From Allomuricauda sp. TY007 (GTDB taxonomy: Bacteria > Bacteroidota > Bacteroidia > Flavobacteriales > Flavobacteriaceae), in the NCBI RefSeq assembly GCF_010468565.1, contig NZ_WUEG01000009.1, forward strand, positions 82,519 through 146,518: DNA of 64,000 bases, in the 5' to 3' direction. Within the stretch, counting starts at the first letter, position 1, and every line of letters begins with the position of its first letter. The notes under the pieces are model-generated. The model ran no database searches, was not told the DNA's origin, and was given only the letters and a program-made list of their open reading frames with translations. A program made the translations under genes and the position numbers. Shown here in pieces: positions 25,241 to 36,929 of the stretch.

Positions 25241-26647
25241 TTATAAAGAAGTAAAAAGATTGGCAAAGCCATCAACCACCACCGTGTCCTTTGCAATAAC
25301 ACACTTATTAAGCCCGTCAATGATCATGGCCATTTGTAGTTCTTTGAAGTTTTCCCCGTAAAACTGCTTGTTCTTGTCCAGTTTGTACTCGTCCATAAGT
25401 TGTTTCCATTGAGAGTGACTGGTTCTTATATTAATGCCTACAAAGTTGTAATGCGGATATTTTTCTTCGAGAGAGATAATGTGTTTGTTAACGTTGATAA
25501 AATGTCTCTTTTGACCAGCAGTCCAAAAATAGAATACGGTGCTCTTTCTTTTGTTGGCCAAATCTTTTAGAGAGATATCTTCGTCATTAAAATTTTTGAC
25601 CGTGATGTCCGGGAGTGTCGTGTTCGGCTGTAAGTTTTTGATACCATTGTACAGCAGTTCAATTTCTTCCCTGTGTTCCTCATTGGTGGAGAGAGATTTG
25701 AACTTATCAATAAAAACAACGGCTTCTTTGCTAGGGTTGTGTTCCCGTAGTAGATAGTCCACGACAACGTTCCTAAAAAGAATGTCCCTAAGCTCTGTTT
25801 GATTAACCAAACTATCCACAAGGGCAAGTTTATGTTTGTTAAAATGCAGGCGGTCGCTTACAGGTTTTTTATCTGTGGAGCAACCTTCCAAACAAGTCAT
25901 GTAGGACATATTGCCAAAATGCCACTTCATAAAATCAAAATAGGGCCTAAAATAGGTAAGGTCCTTATTGTTAAAGTCTATTCTTTTTCGGTAACCATAA
26001 AAATCATCCCCAAGTTCATGAATGGTTTCTTCACCAGTTTCCTTTTTGTGATAGAACGGATACTTTTCTTTATTGATATAGGTGTTGTAATCTATGGAAG
26101 CCTCTGCCATGGCCAAAACTTTGGTCGAGAGCACATTGTCTTTTGATAACTCTTCGAGCTGTTTGACTTTTAGGGCATGTAAGGAATCTATCTTTTTACT
26201 AAAATCTTCAGGATCTAAACCGTAATAGCTTTTTATGATCGGTTCTTCTTTTTCGGTGGCCAAGAAAATCTCGATTAAAAAATTATTGATTTCGCTACCT
26301 GTTCCCGAGAATACCAAGGATTCATCAAACTCTACAGTGTTCAAGCGGGCCAATAGGCTGTCGCCTTGGCTCAAGTATACGTACTGAAGTTCCGGGGCAT
26401 GGTCAAAATGATAGAGCCCATCTTCAATGTTATTCAGTTCGAAAGAAAAGTGGTTTTTATCGTCGAGCTTTACTGAATCCACAAAAGAATCGTTGTGGTA
26501 GAGTACCACATAATCGCTAGTCGGATTTACAATTTCACCGCCAAAAAATACAGAAGAACCGCTCTCCGAGGAATCAGAGCACGATGATATTGTGGACATT
26601 AAGGTGAGGCCGAGTAAAAATCTTACCATATACAGGGAACGATTCAT
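25241..26647 (-). CDS. Thioredoxin-fold lipoprotein lacking CxxC
   Basis: About 468-aa lipoprotein. Signal with lipobox ISSCSD after MVRFLLGLTLMST; the first in-frame ATG at 26668 adds seven unlikely residues, so ATG 26647 (or 26629) is preferred. An N-terminal beta domain of the DUF4369 type (GGEIVNPTSDYVVLYHND, FSFELNNIEDGLYHF) and a helical middle lead to a C-terminal TlpA/AhpC-like domain (about 345-470): LPDITVKNFNDEDISLKDLANK, then FYFWTAGQKRH where active members have WCxxC. It therefore cannot act as a dithiol oxidoreductase at that site. Probably periplasmic, role unknown. Confidence 0.85.
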   Translation of the reverse strand: MNRSLYMVRFLLGLTLMSTISSCSDSSESGSSVFFGGEIVNPTSDYVVLYHNDSFVDSVKLDDKNHFSFELNNIEDGLYHFDHAPELQYVYLSQGDSLLARLNTVEFDESLVFSGTGSEINNFLIEIFLATEKEEPIIKSYYGLDPEDFSKKIDSLHALKVKQLEELSKDNVLSTKVLAMAEASIDYNTYINKEKYPFYHKKETGEETIHELGDDFYGYRKRIDFNNKDLTYFRPYFDFMKWHFGNMSYMTCLEGCSTDKKPVSDRLHFNKHKLALVDSLVNQTELRDILFRNVVVDYLLREHNPSKEAVVFIDKFKSLSTNEEHREEIELLYNGIKNLQPNTTLPDITVKNFNDEDISLKDLANKRKSTVFYFWTAGQKRHFINVNKHIISLEEKYPHYNFVGINIRTSHSQWKQLMDEYKLDKNKQFYGENFKELQMAMIIDGLNKCVIAKDTVVVDGFANLFTSL

Positions 26648-26752
26648 TTGACAATCAAAAGTAAGCAACCCATGAAGCTAAACTTGTTAAGGGGTAGTTA
26701 AATGTTGCTTAACGGTTATTTTACATCGTTTAAATATGCGTTTTAAAATTAG

Positions 26753-29139
<2,387 letters not shown>

Positions 29140-29166
29140 AATCGTGCATTTTTTTAGTAATACACT

Positions 29167-29174
29167 CAAATTTA
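29167..29174 (-). promoter_or_regulatory. -7 promoter element of the membrane protein gene
   Basis: Minus-strand TAAATTTG; places transcription start near 29160 and excludes the longest frame of the gene at 28426. Confidence 0.55.
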
Positions 29175-29193
29175 AGGAATTGAATTTTCGATG

Positions 29194-29207
29194 CTGACAT
29201 TTGTCAG
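29194..29207. promoter_or_regulatory. Palindrome CTGACA-TT-TGTCAG
   Basis: Perfect 6-bp arms in the divergent region between the membrane protein and fasciclin genes, about 20 bases upstream of the minus-strand -7 element. Candidate operator related to the one before dnaK. Confidence 0.4.
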
Positions 29208-29356
29208 AAAAACACAATGTTAAGTTTGTGTTAAATGGGTTTTAGGGGTGAGAAATGTGAATGATATCATTAAAAAAGATGTATCTTATCGAGGTTTTTT
29301 GTAGTTAATCGTATAATTATACTAAACGAACAAGCCTAAAAATTTTGACCAGCCTC

Positions 29357-29887
29357 ATGAATACCCCCGTAACCAAATATTTGCTTGGCTTTTGCTTGGC
29401 TTTCTCTATTTATTCAACTACTGCTCAAAATACATCCAACGCATTATCATACGCCAGTAAGCTGGACAATCATAAAATTCTATTGAGTGCGGTAAATGCC
29501 ACGGAATTGGGTGCTTTGCTTCAAAAATCAGGACCATTTACCATTTTTGCACCTTCAGATGCCGCCTTTATGAAATTTTCGAACAATAAAATAGCGGAAT
29601 TGATCAAATCGGAAGATAAGAAAGCCTTGAAATCTTTGTTGTCTTACCATATTGTTGCGGGGCAACTTACTGCTTCCCGTATGTTGCGCGCCATTGGAAG
29701 AGGTAATGGAATGGCCAGTTTTACAACCGTTCAAGGCAAAAAATTAACTGCACACCTGGATGGATACGATATTGTGCTCACCGACCCCATTGGCAATACC
29801 GCAAGAATAACGGCGGCCGACCTTAATCTGGAGAATGAAGGTGTGGTTCACGAAATAGACAATGTTATTCTGCCCGCCCAAATGTAA
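29357..29887 (+). CDS. Fasciclin domain-containing secreted protein
   Basis: 176-aa exported protein with a single FAS1 adhesion domain. Signal peptide MNTPVTKYLLGFCLAFSIYS ending near TTAQN. The FAS1 motifs are present: H1 region TIFAPSDAAFMKF, then LLSYHIVAGQL and the C-terminal EGVVHEIDNVILP. Start chosen at ATG 29357; a TTG at 29345 is in frame. Single-domain FAS1 proteins of Bacteroidota are secreted, with roles in surface adhesion or matrix that are not well defined. Its stop codon is directly next to the stop of convergent pheT. Confidence 0.93.
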   Translation: MNTPVTKYLLGFCLAFSIYSTTAQNTSNALSYASKLDNHKILLSAVNATELGALLQKSGPFTIFAPSDAAFMKFSNNKIAELIKSEDKKALKSLLSYHIVAGQLTASRMLRAIGRGNGMASFTTVQGKKLTAHLDGYDIVLTDPIGNTARITAADLNLENEGVVHEIDNVILPAQM

Positions 29888-32299
29888 TTAGCGAAGTTCC
29901 GCCCCCAATTCCTTTTGGTATTGCGACAATAGTTTACCCATTATCTTTTCAATCTGCTTGTCTGTCAAAGTCTTTTTCTCATCCATTAAGGTAAAGCTCA
30001 CCGCATAGGATTTTTTCCCTTCAGGAAGATTTTTGCCGGTGTACACATCGAACAGGTTTACTTTTTTAAGCAGTTTTTTTTCTGTGTTCCAAGCAATATC
30101 GTATACCTTTTGGAAAGAAACAGAATCGTCCAATAACAAAGCAAAGTCCCTTGTTACCTCTGGGAACTTGGGAATTTCCTTGAAAGCTATATTTTGGGTG
30201 CTTATACATTCCAGAATGGCATCCCAGTCTAAATCGGCATAAAATACTTCTTGCTTGATGTCGAATCGTTTAAGGGCGGCTTTGCCGACCAATCCTAAAG
30301 ACACCAAGACCTTATCGTTTTTTATATAGGAAACCCCCTCGGCAAAATCCAAGTCCGTTAGTGGCTTTGTGTCAATATCCCTTATGCCCAAACGCTCAAA
30401 AACATTCTCTACAATACCTTTTAAGTAGAAAAACTCAGATCTTTTTGGAGCAACGGCCCAACTACTTTGTGTGCGTTCCCCAGAAATGAAAATGGCCAAG
30501 TGCTGCTTTTCTTGATGGTCACCGTCCACTTTGTGGTAGGTTTTACCGAACTCGAACAGTTTAAGGTCAGTTTTTTGTCTATTGTGGTTGTAGTTAACCG
30601 TTTGAAGACCGGAATGTAGCATGGAAGTTCTTAAAACCGATAAATCGGAGCTCAGCGGATTCAACATCTGCACGGCGCTTTCATCTTTTGAGGCAATATC
30701 TACTGAGACCAAACTGTTGGTCATAATCTCAAAGAACCCTTTGGCGGCCAATGTATCTCCGATCACATCTTGAATCCTGTAGTTTTCAAAACGTGATGAT
30801 TTGGCAATGGAGGCGTTCAGTTTTTCCTTAAAATCAATATTGTTGTAACCATAAACCCTTAAAATCTCCTCGATCACATCAACCTCTCTGGTAACATCTA
30901 CCCTGTATGTTGGTATGGTAAGGCCCAGTCCGGATTCCGTAACGTTGTTGATTCGTATTTCCAATGCAGAAAGTATGGATTTTATGGTATCCTGCGGGAT
31001 TTCCTGTCCAATCAAAGAGTTGATTTTGTTGAAGGTCAAGAATACCTGTCTCTCTTGTGGTTTTTTGGGAAATAAATCGGCAATTTCTGAAGTAATATAT
31101 CCGCCTGCGATTTCCCTAATCAAAAGAGCAGCCCTTTTTAGGGCGTATTTGGTCATGTTGATATCGATACCTCTTTCAAACCTAAAGGAGGCATCAGTAT
31201 TCAAGCCATGTCTTTTAGCTGTTTTTCTTATGGAAACAGGGTCAAAATAGGCACTTTCCAAAAATATGGAAGTTGTATGTTCTGTAACTCCTGAGTGAAG
31301 TCCGCCAAAAACACCGGCAATACACATAGGGCTACCTGCGTCGCAGATCATCAAATCATCTTCATGCAATTCGCGCTCCACTTCGTCCAAGGTCGTGAAC
31401 TTGGTTCCGGCAGGCAAGGTCTTTACCTCAACTTTGCTTCCTTTTATTTTGGATGCATCAAAAGCGTGCAACGGCTGACCCAATTCGTGAAGTACGTAGT
31501 TGGTAACATCCACAACATTGTTGATCGGGGCCAATCCAATCGCCTTCAATCTGTTTTTTAACCAATCTGGAGAGTCTTGAACTACAAGATTACTGATCGT
31601 AACCCCGCAATATCTTGGGGCAAGGTCACTTTCCATAACCTCTACATCAACCTTTAACGAGCGGTTGTCAATAGAAAAATTACTAACCGAAGGTGTTACC
31701 AACTCCTTTTGAATCTCCTTTTGTTCCAACCCCGCTTTAAGGTCGCGAGCCACACCAAAATGACTCATGGCATCCGCCCGGTTGGGAGTAAGGCCTATTT
31801 CAAAGACCTCGTCATTTTCAATATCAAAAACTTTGGAACAAGGGGTGCCGGGAACCAACTCTTCGTTTAGTACCATGATGCCATCATGGCTTTCTCCAAG
31901 ACCTATTTCGTCTTCGGCACAGATCATTCCTTGGCTCACCTCGCCTCGGATTTTCCCTTTTTTTATTACCCAAGCCTCACCCTCTTTGGTGTAGAGGGTA
32001 GTGCCAACAGTGGCCACGGGCACTTTTTGTCCCGCCGCAACATTGGGTGCTCCACAAACAATTTGTAGCGGGGCTTCTTGGCCCACATCAACAGTAGTTA
32101 ATTTTAATCTGTCCGCATTTGGGTGTTGTTCACATGTGAGCACATGCCCTACCACAATGCCCTTTAAACCACCCTTAACTGATTCAAATTGCGATATACC
32201 CTCAACCTCCAGGCCTAAATCCGTTAAAAGTTCGCCTGCTTTTTGAGCATCCCAATCAATTTGCAAAAATTGCTTTAACCAGTTGTAAGAAATCTTCAT
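29888..32299 (-). CDS. pheT: Phenylalanine--tRNA ligase subunit beta
   Basis: 803-aa beta subunit of the alpha2-beta2 synthetase that charges tRNA-Phe. Domains in order: N-terminal tRNA-binding OB fold (about 40-150, VVGHVLTCEQHPNADRLKL), B3/B4 editing region (about 210-390), B5 (about 400-475), catalytic-like core, and the C-terminal anticodon-binding FDX-ACB domain (about 705-800, FPEVTRDFALLLDDSV). Length fits. Promoter element TATATTTG at 32319-32326 on the minus strand gives a leader of about 13 nt. pheS is not adjacent. Confidence 0.98.
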   Translation of the reverse strand: MKISYNWLKQFLQIDWDAQKAGELLTDLGLEVEGISQFESVKGGLKGIVVGHVLTCEQHPNADRLKLTTVDVGQEAPLQIVCGAPNVAAGQKVPVATVGTTLYTKEGEAWVIKKGKIRGEVSQGMICAEDEIGLGESHDGIMVLNEELVPGTPCSKVFDIENDEVFEIGLTPNRADAMSHFGVARDLKAGLEQKEIQKELVTPSVSNFSIDNRSLKVDVEVMESDLAPRYCGVTISNLVVQDSPDWLKNRLKAIGLAPINNVVDVTNYVLHELGQPLHAFDASKIKGSKVEVKTLPAGTKFTTLDEVERELHEDDLMICDAGSPMCIAGVFGGLHSGVTEHTTSIFLESAYFDPVSIRKTAKRHGLNTDASFRFERGIDINMTKYALKRAALLIREIAGGYITSEIADLFPKKPQERQVFLTFNKINSLIGQEIPQDTIKSILSALEIRINNVTESGLGLTIPTYRVDVTREVDVIEEILRVYGYNNIDFKEKLNASIAKSSRFENYRIQDVIGDTLAAKGFFEIMTNSLVSVDIASKDESAVQMLNPLSSDLSVLRTSMLHSGLQTVNYNHNRQKTDLKLFEFGKTYHKVDGDHQEKQHLAIFISGERTQSSWAVAPKRSEFFYLKGIVENVFERLGIRDIDTKPLTDLDFAEGVSYIKNDKVLVSLGLVGKAALKRFDIKQEVFYADLDWDAILECISTQNIAFKEIPKFPEVTRDFALLLDDSVSFQKVYDIAWNTEKKLLKKVNLFDVYTGKNLPEGKKSYAVSFTLMDEKKTLTDKQIEKIMGKLLSQYQKELGAELR

Positions 32300-32318
32300 A
32301 CCCCGTTTTTAGAGGGCA

Positions 32319-32326
32319 CAAATATA
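32319..32326 (-). promoter_or_regulatory. -7 promoter element of pheT
   Basis: Minus-strand TATATTTG, 20 bases before the ATG at 32299. Confidence 0.65.
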
Positions 32327-32428
32327 TAACAATAGGGGAACAGATTCAACGATAATAATGACCTTAAGCCGTAAGCAATGATTTGTTTTAAAATGTATTT
32401 CCTACATTTAGGTAAAATCTTTCAATTT

Positions 32429-33673
32429 ATGAATAAGATAGGGTTGGCAATAGTAGGACTTGCACTTATATTGACTTCATGTGTAAATGATGAAAAAAAT
32501 GAATTGAATGTGGGCGATTGGCTGGGAAAAATTGAAGTTTCAGAATCGCAACAGTTGCCTTTTGAATTTACACTTTCACAAAATGAAGATGGCGGATATG
32601 AGATGAAAGTATTCAATGCAGAAGAAGTTATCACCATTGATGAGTTTACCTTTAACGGAGATTCCATCGATATCCGTATGCCCATTTTTGAAGGACATAT
32701 TTCGGGCACTTATACTGCAAATGAGATAACTGGTGAGTTTATTGAAGAAAGTAAAGGGCGCATGGTCCCTTTTAGGGCTACTTATGGTGCTCAGGAACGT
32801 TTTGAGGCAGAAAAGGATGCCGCGGTTAATATTTCGGGTATTTGGGAAACTTATTTTAAGGTAAATACTGAAGATGAGTATCCTGCCAAGGGTATTTTTA
32901 TGCAGAACGGCAATGAGGTAAAGGGAACTTTTAGGACCAACACAGGAGATTATCGCTATTTGGAAGGAGTGGTGACAGGGGATAGTATGAAATTGTCCGC
33001 TTTTGATGGTTCCCACGTGTTTCTATTTTTGGCCCAAGTGACCGATAGTACTTTGGACGGAAAGTTTTACTCTGGACAACATTCCATTCAGGAGTTTTTA
33101 GGAGCCAGAAACGAAGCTTTTGAGCTTCCTGACTCCAATGAACTCACCTATTTACGTGAAGGCTATGATAAATTTGATTTCACTTTCCCGAACAGCGAAG
33201 GGCAAATGATAGGTTTGGATGACCCTATGTTCCAAGGAAAGCCGGTACTGATTCAGATTATGGGAACCTGGTGCACCAATTGTTTGGACGAAACAAGGTT
33301 TTATGTGGATTTTATCAAAAACAATCCGGATTTGGATTTGCAATTTGTGGGATTGGCGTTCGAATACGCAAAAACCCAGGAGAAAGCCTTTGAGGGCATA
33401 AAAAGACTCAAAGAAAGAGAGGAGGTGCCTTATCCAATCCTTTTGGCACAATACGGAACATCTAACAAGCAAAAGGCCAACGAAAAACTGCCGATGCTGA
33501 ACCATATCCTTTCTTATCCTACTACAATTTATATTGATAAAACCGGGGAAGTCCGCAAAATACACACGGGCTTTAATGGGCCGGCAACGGGTGATAAGTT
33601 TGTCGAATTTAAAAAGGAATTCAATAAAGTAATCAAAGAGCTGACCTCTGAAGTGCCTTTGACTGAGAGCTAG
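32429..33673 (+). CDS. TlpA-type disulfide reductase lipoprotein
   Basis: 414-aa lipoprotein. Signal MNKIGLAIVGLALILTSCVN with lipobox LTSC; start ATG 32429 fits this, and the 17 residues upstream do not. Two beta-rich N-terminal repeats (about 30-230) precede a thioredoxin domain (about 260-400) with active site TWCTNCLDE and the cis-Pro region LSYPTTIYID. It should reduce or isomerise disulfides of exported proteins in the periplasm. A TACATTTA -7-like sequence (one mismatch) lies just upstream. The gene ends at the repeat island at 33698-34470. Confidence 0.92.
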   Translation: MNKIGLAIVGLALILTSCVNDEKNELNVGDWLGKIEVSESQQLPFEFTLSQNEDGGYEMKVFNAEEVITIDEFTFNGDSIDIRMPIFEGHISGTYTANEITGEFIEESKGRMVPFRATYGAQERFEAEKDAAVNISGIWETYFKVNTEDEYPAKGIFMQNGNEVKGTFRTNTGDYRYLEGVVTGDSMKLSAFDGSHVFLFLAQVTDSTLDGKFYSGQHSIQEFLGARNEAFELPDSNELTYLREGYDKFDFTFPNSEGQMIGLDDPMFQGKPVLIQIMGTWCTNCLDETRFYVDFIKNNPDLDLQFVGLAFEYAKTQEKAFEGIKRLKEREEVPYPILLAQYGTSNKQKANEKLPMLNHILSYPTTIYIDKTGEVRKIHTGFNGPATGDKFVEFKKEFNKVIKELTSEVPLTES

Positions 33674-33769
33674 TAAAATATTGTGGACTGCCACTGCGTT
33701 ATTCGATTATTTTGTTGTCATAAGTCGGAGGTCGGAAGCACGATGTCCTATGTTTTGACTCTTGAATTT

Positions 33770-33884
33770 GACACTTGGGTTTGAACTTGAACTTGACTCT
33801 TGAGCTTGCACTTGACACTTGGGTTTGAACTTGAACTTGACTCTTGAGCTTGCACTTGCACTTGACACTTGGGTTTGCACTTGA
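33770..33884. repeat. 44-bp tandem repeat, two and a half copies
   Basis: Unit starts GACACTTGGGTTTGAACTTG and ends GAGCTTGCACTT. Copies begin at 33770, 33814 and, after a 6-base GCACTT duplication, 33864 (partial). The unit is itself made of CTTGAA/CTTGAC-type hexamers. Confidence 0.9.
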
Positions 33885-34075
33885 TGATTGCCTACTGTTA
33901 CAGTCAACTGTTTATTCCGTTACTCTGGTTGTTTTGTTGTCGGAAGTCAGAAGTCGGGGGTCAGTAACTCAATAACCCAATAACTTCGTAACTCTGAACT
34001 CCTAACTTGACACTTAAACTTAATTCGAGCAATTGGTGAAATTCGTGTCAAAACCTTTTTACCTTTTACCAAGCC

Positions 34076-34177
34076 GTCATTCCGAACTTGATTCGGAATC
34101 CCTTACGAGTGAGACCCTGAAACAAGTTCAGGGTGACGGGATTTCTCACTATCCCCTTCGATTGCGCTCAGGATGAC
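34076..34177. repeat. REP-like hairpin cluster
   Basis: Contains GTCATTCCGAAC..GATTCGGAATC, CCTGAAACAAGTTCAGGGTGACG and CCTTCGATTGCGCTCAGGATGAC. The first two are the same kinds of hairpin found in the three convergent-gene elements. Confidence 0.7.
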
Positions 34178-34478
34178 AGTTTGAAATGACACAAAGCTTA
34201 TTCGCGAAAATCAGTGAAATTCGTGTCATAGGTGACATAAGATGCTAGACCTGTATCCCCAAGACTTTTAGAGCTTCAGTTAATGAGTTATTCGGTTACC
34301 GCTACGCCTATTATTTTGTTGTCGGAAGTTTTGAGCTTGAGCTTGCACTTGAGAAAGTCAGAAGTCGGAAGCACGAAGTCGGGAGTCTGGAGTTTTGTTG
34401 TTTGGTGTTTGGAATTGAGCACTTGTTATTTGCGTTTGCTCTTGAACTTGACACTTGAGCTTGCACTTGATAAGGACA

Positions 34479-35597
34479 TTAAATAATCGTGGACTTGCCC
34501 AAGTCGATGTTCTCATCATTCATAAGGGAGTCATCTTCAATATCCACAATATTATGGGCAATAAAATCCCCAACTTGATTGGTGCCGTATTGACTGTTCT
34601 CCTTTAAATCGGGAGTAACGATTCCTTTTTTAAGTGATTTATCCACTGCCTTTTTTACGGCCCAGGCCTCTTCAGTAAGTCCAAAATGCTCCAACAGCAT
34701 AGCTGCGGATAGTATGGAAGCTATCGGGTTGGCAATATCTTTCCCCTTTGCTTGAGGGTACGAACCGTGAATAGGTTCGAACAATGCATTTTCCTCACCA
34801 ATAGAAGCTGACGCCAACAATCCGATAGAACCACCAATAACGCTACCTTCATCGGAAATAATGTCCCCGAACATATTCTCTGTCAAAATAACATCAAATT
34901 GTCTGGGGTTGAGTATGATTTGCATGGCAGCATTGTCCACGAACAAAAAATCCAACGCCACTTCCGGATAACTTTCACCGATTCGTGCAACAACTTTGCG
35001 CCAAAGCCTTGAAGATTCCAAAACATTCGCTTTGTCCACCAAAGTAAGTTTCTTTTTTCTTCCTTTAGCCGCTTTAAAGGCCAAATGTGCGATACGGCTT
35101 ATTTCAGCTTCGCTATATTCACAAAGGTCGGAAGCTTTTGTGCCTTCCTCATTCAATTTTTTCTCCCCAAAATAGATTCCTCCTGTGAGCTCACGGTAGA
35201 TTACAAAATCGGTACCGCTGATTACTCTCTTTTTTAAAGGCGACTTGTCCAACAAAGTTGGGTGGGACAATACAGGTCTGATATTGGCGAAAAGTCCTAG
35301 CTCTTTTCGTAATTGAAGCAAACCCTGTTCGGGTCGCACCTTGGCATCTGGGTCGTTGTCATATTTTGGGTCGCCAATGGCGCCAAAAAGGACGGCATCC
35401 GATTCTTTGCAAAGCTTTAGGGTGGCACCGGGCAGGGGAGTTCCTTTTTTGTCAATGGCGATGGCACCTACTGGGGCCTCTCTAAATATAAAATGCTGAT
35501 TAAAGGTTTCTTCAACAGCTTCAAGACATTTTACAGCCTGGGCAAGGACCTCGGGACCCACACCATCTCCTGGAAGCAATGCAATTTTCAATGTCAT
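34479..35597 (-). CDS. leuB: 3-isopropylmalate dehydrogenase
   Basis: Third step of leucine synthesis: NAD-dependent oxidative decarboxylation of 3-isopropylmalate. The 372-aa protein shows ALLPGDGVGPEV, the substrate loop GLLQLRKELGLFANIRPV, the catalytic TLVDKANVLESSRLWR and metal-binding DIISDEGSVIGGSIGLL, and the NAD site EPIHGSYPQAKGKDIANP. It starts 12 bases after leuA, forming leuA-leuB; leuC and leuD are not in the window. The C-terminal tail past residue 350 is slightly longer than usual. Its 3' end borders the repeat island, so the transcript may end in those hairpins. Confidence 0.97.
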   Translation of the reverse strand: MTLKIALLPGDGVGPEVLAQAVKCLEAVEETFNQHFIFREAPVGAIAIDKKGTPLPGATLKLCKESDAVLFGAIGDPKYDNDPDAKVRPEQGLLQLRKELGLFANIRPVLSHPTLLDKSPLKKRVISGTDFVIYRELTGGIYFGEKKLNEEGTKASDLCEYSEAEISRIAHLAFKAAKGRKKKLTLVDKANVLESSRLWRKVVARIGESYPEVALDFLFVDNAAMQIILNPRQFDVILTENMFGDIISDEGSVIGGSIGLLASASIGEENALFEPIHGSYPQAKGKDIANPIASILSAAMLLEHFGLTEEAWAVKKAVDKSLKKGIVTPDLKENSQYGTNQVGDFIAHNIVDIEDDSLMNDENIDLGKSTII

Positions 35598-35609
35598 ACG
35601 ATAGGTGTG

Positions 35610-36782
35610 TTACGCCAAACTTTTCATTCCGACATTGCTGGTTTCAACAATCTCGTGGATATCTTCATCCAAAATCTCCTTCTTCACGTCCGCATATTTC
35701 AAGAAGTTTTCATACACAGTGTCCAATTGAAGCTTTGTGAGTTCGTAACCTACTTTTTTAGCTCTGTAGGCCAAGGCGGCACGTCCACTTCTAGCAGTCA
35801 ATACAATGGAAGATTCGCTTACACCAACATCCTTAGGGTCGATGATTTCGTAAGTTTCCCTACGTTTGATTACACCATCTTGGTGGATTCCAGAACTGTG
35901 TGCAAATGCATTGGAGCCCACAATGGCTTTATTGGGTTGTACCGGCATTCCCATTTTTTGGGAAACCATGGTGCTGGTGTCCCATAATAATTGACTGTTG
36001 ATATTGGTGTCCAAGTTTAAATGCGGATGTTGCCTCATAATCATTACAACCTCCTCCAAAGAAGTATTGCCGGCTCTTTCGCCTATACCATTGATAGTAC
36101 ATTCAATTTGACGTGCTCCGTTGATTACGCCTGCAATTGAATTTGCTGTGGCCAAACCAAGATCGTTATGGCAGTGACAGGAAAGAACAGCTTTATCAAT
36201 GCCTGTTACGTTTTCTTTCAAGTATTTCATTTTGGCACCATACTCTTCTGGAAGGCAATAACCTGTAGTATCGGGAATGTTAAGTACGGTTGCTCCGGCT
36301 TTAATTACCGCTTCGCAGATTCTCGCTAAAAACTCATTGTCGGTACGGCCGGCATCCTCTGCATAGAACTCAACATCCTCTACAAAGGTTTTGGCATAAG
36401 CCACGGCATCAACGGCCCGCTCAATAATTTTATCTTGGGTTGAGTTGAATTTATATTTGATATGCGACTCGGAAGTTCCGATTCCCGTGTGTATTCTAGG
36501 TCTTTTGGCATCTTTGATGGCTTCGGCGGCTACTTCGATGTCTTTTTTTACGGCACGGGTCAATCCGCAGACCGTTGCATTTTTGACCAATTTGGCAATT
36601 TCGTTCACCGATTTGAAATCACCGGGACTGGATATGGGAAACCCTGCTTCGATCACATCAACTCCGAGTTCATCCAATCGTTCGGCAATGATTAATTTTT
36701 GCTTGGTATCCAGTTTGCAACCTGGTACCTGTTCCCCATCCCTTAGTGTTGTGTCAAAAATTTCTACCTTATCTTTACCCAT
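35610..36782 (-). CDS. leuA: 2-isopropylmalate synthase, short form
   Basis: First committed step of leucine synthesis: acetyl-CoA plus 2-oxoisovalerate. The catalytic TIM barrel is complete ([21 protein letters not shown]-type [44 protein letters not shown]). The product is 390 aa, about 120 shorter than the long enzyme, because the C-terminal leucine-sensing LeuA_dimer domain is lacking; feedback control by that domain is not expected. Start ATG 36782 opens the conserved region; the frame extends to 36857. A related homocitrate or citramalate role cannot be excluded by sequence, but the leuB neighbour supports leucine. Confidence 0.93.
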   Translation of the reverse strand: MGKDKVEIFDTTLRDGEQVPGCKLDTKQKLIIAERLDELGVDVIEAGFPISSPGDFKSVNEIAKLVKNATVCGLTRAVKKDIEVAAEAIKDAKRPRIHTGIGTSESHIKYKFNSTQDKIIERAVDAVAYAKTFVEDVEFYAEDAGRTDNEFLARICEAVIKAGATVLNIPDTTGYCLPEEYGAKMKYLKENVTGIDKAVLSCHCHNDLGLATANSIAGVINGARQIECTINGIGERAGNTSLEEVVMIMRQHPHLNLDTNINSQLLWDTSTMVSQKMGMPVQPNKAIVGSNAFAHSSGIHQDGVIKRRETYEIIDPKDVGVSESSIVLTARSGRAALAYRAKKVGYELTKLQLDTVYENFLKYADVKKEILDEDIHEIVETSNVGMKSLA

Positions 36783-36929
36783 TATCTCAACCTGTTTTTT
36801 ACTATGGCTAACGAAAGTAGTAAAGGAAGGCTGAAGACGAAAAACAGCTTGGAGCATGTTACAACGTTAAACTGCTTTTGGTGTGATTTAAATAACTGAA
36901 AAACAATAGTTTAAACAATATTTTTTACG

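Larger units (their letters stand above)
33698..34470. repeat. Repeat-rich intergenic island
   Basis: About 770 bp without a credible gene, between the TlpA and leuB genes. It contains: three degenerate copies of a block ending TTTTGTTGTC (33712-33722, 33933-33941 and 34313-34323), each preceded by a GTTATTC.. type phrase; runs of ACTTG/GCTTG hexamer repeats (33750-33885, 34328-34352, 34436-34470); AGTCGGAAGTC-type repeats (33721-33740, 33940-33965, 34356-34390); a phrase GTGAAATTCGTGTCA twice (near 34037 and 34213); and REP-like hairpins at 34076-34177. Confidence 0.8.

Noticed and set aside
33770..33884. Tandem repeat considered as a CRISPR array
   Set aside because: Units are directly joined without unique spacers and no cas gene is near.
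33707..33907. 66-codon minus-strand frame with repeated VQAQESSSSSNPSVKF-like peptide
   Set aside because: It lies wholly in the CTTGAA hexamer repeats; the peptide repeats only mirror the DNA repeats.
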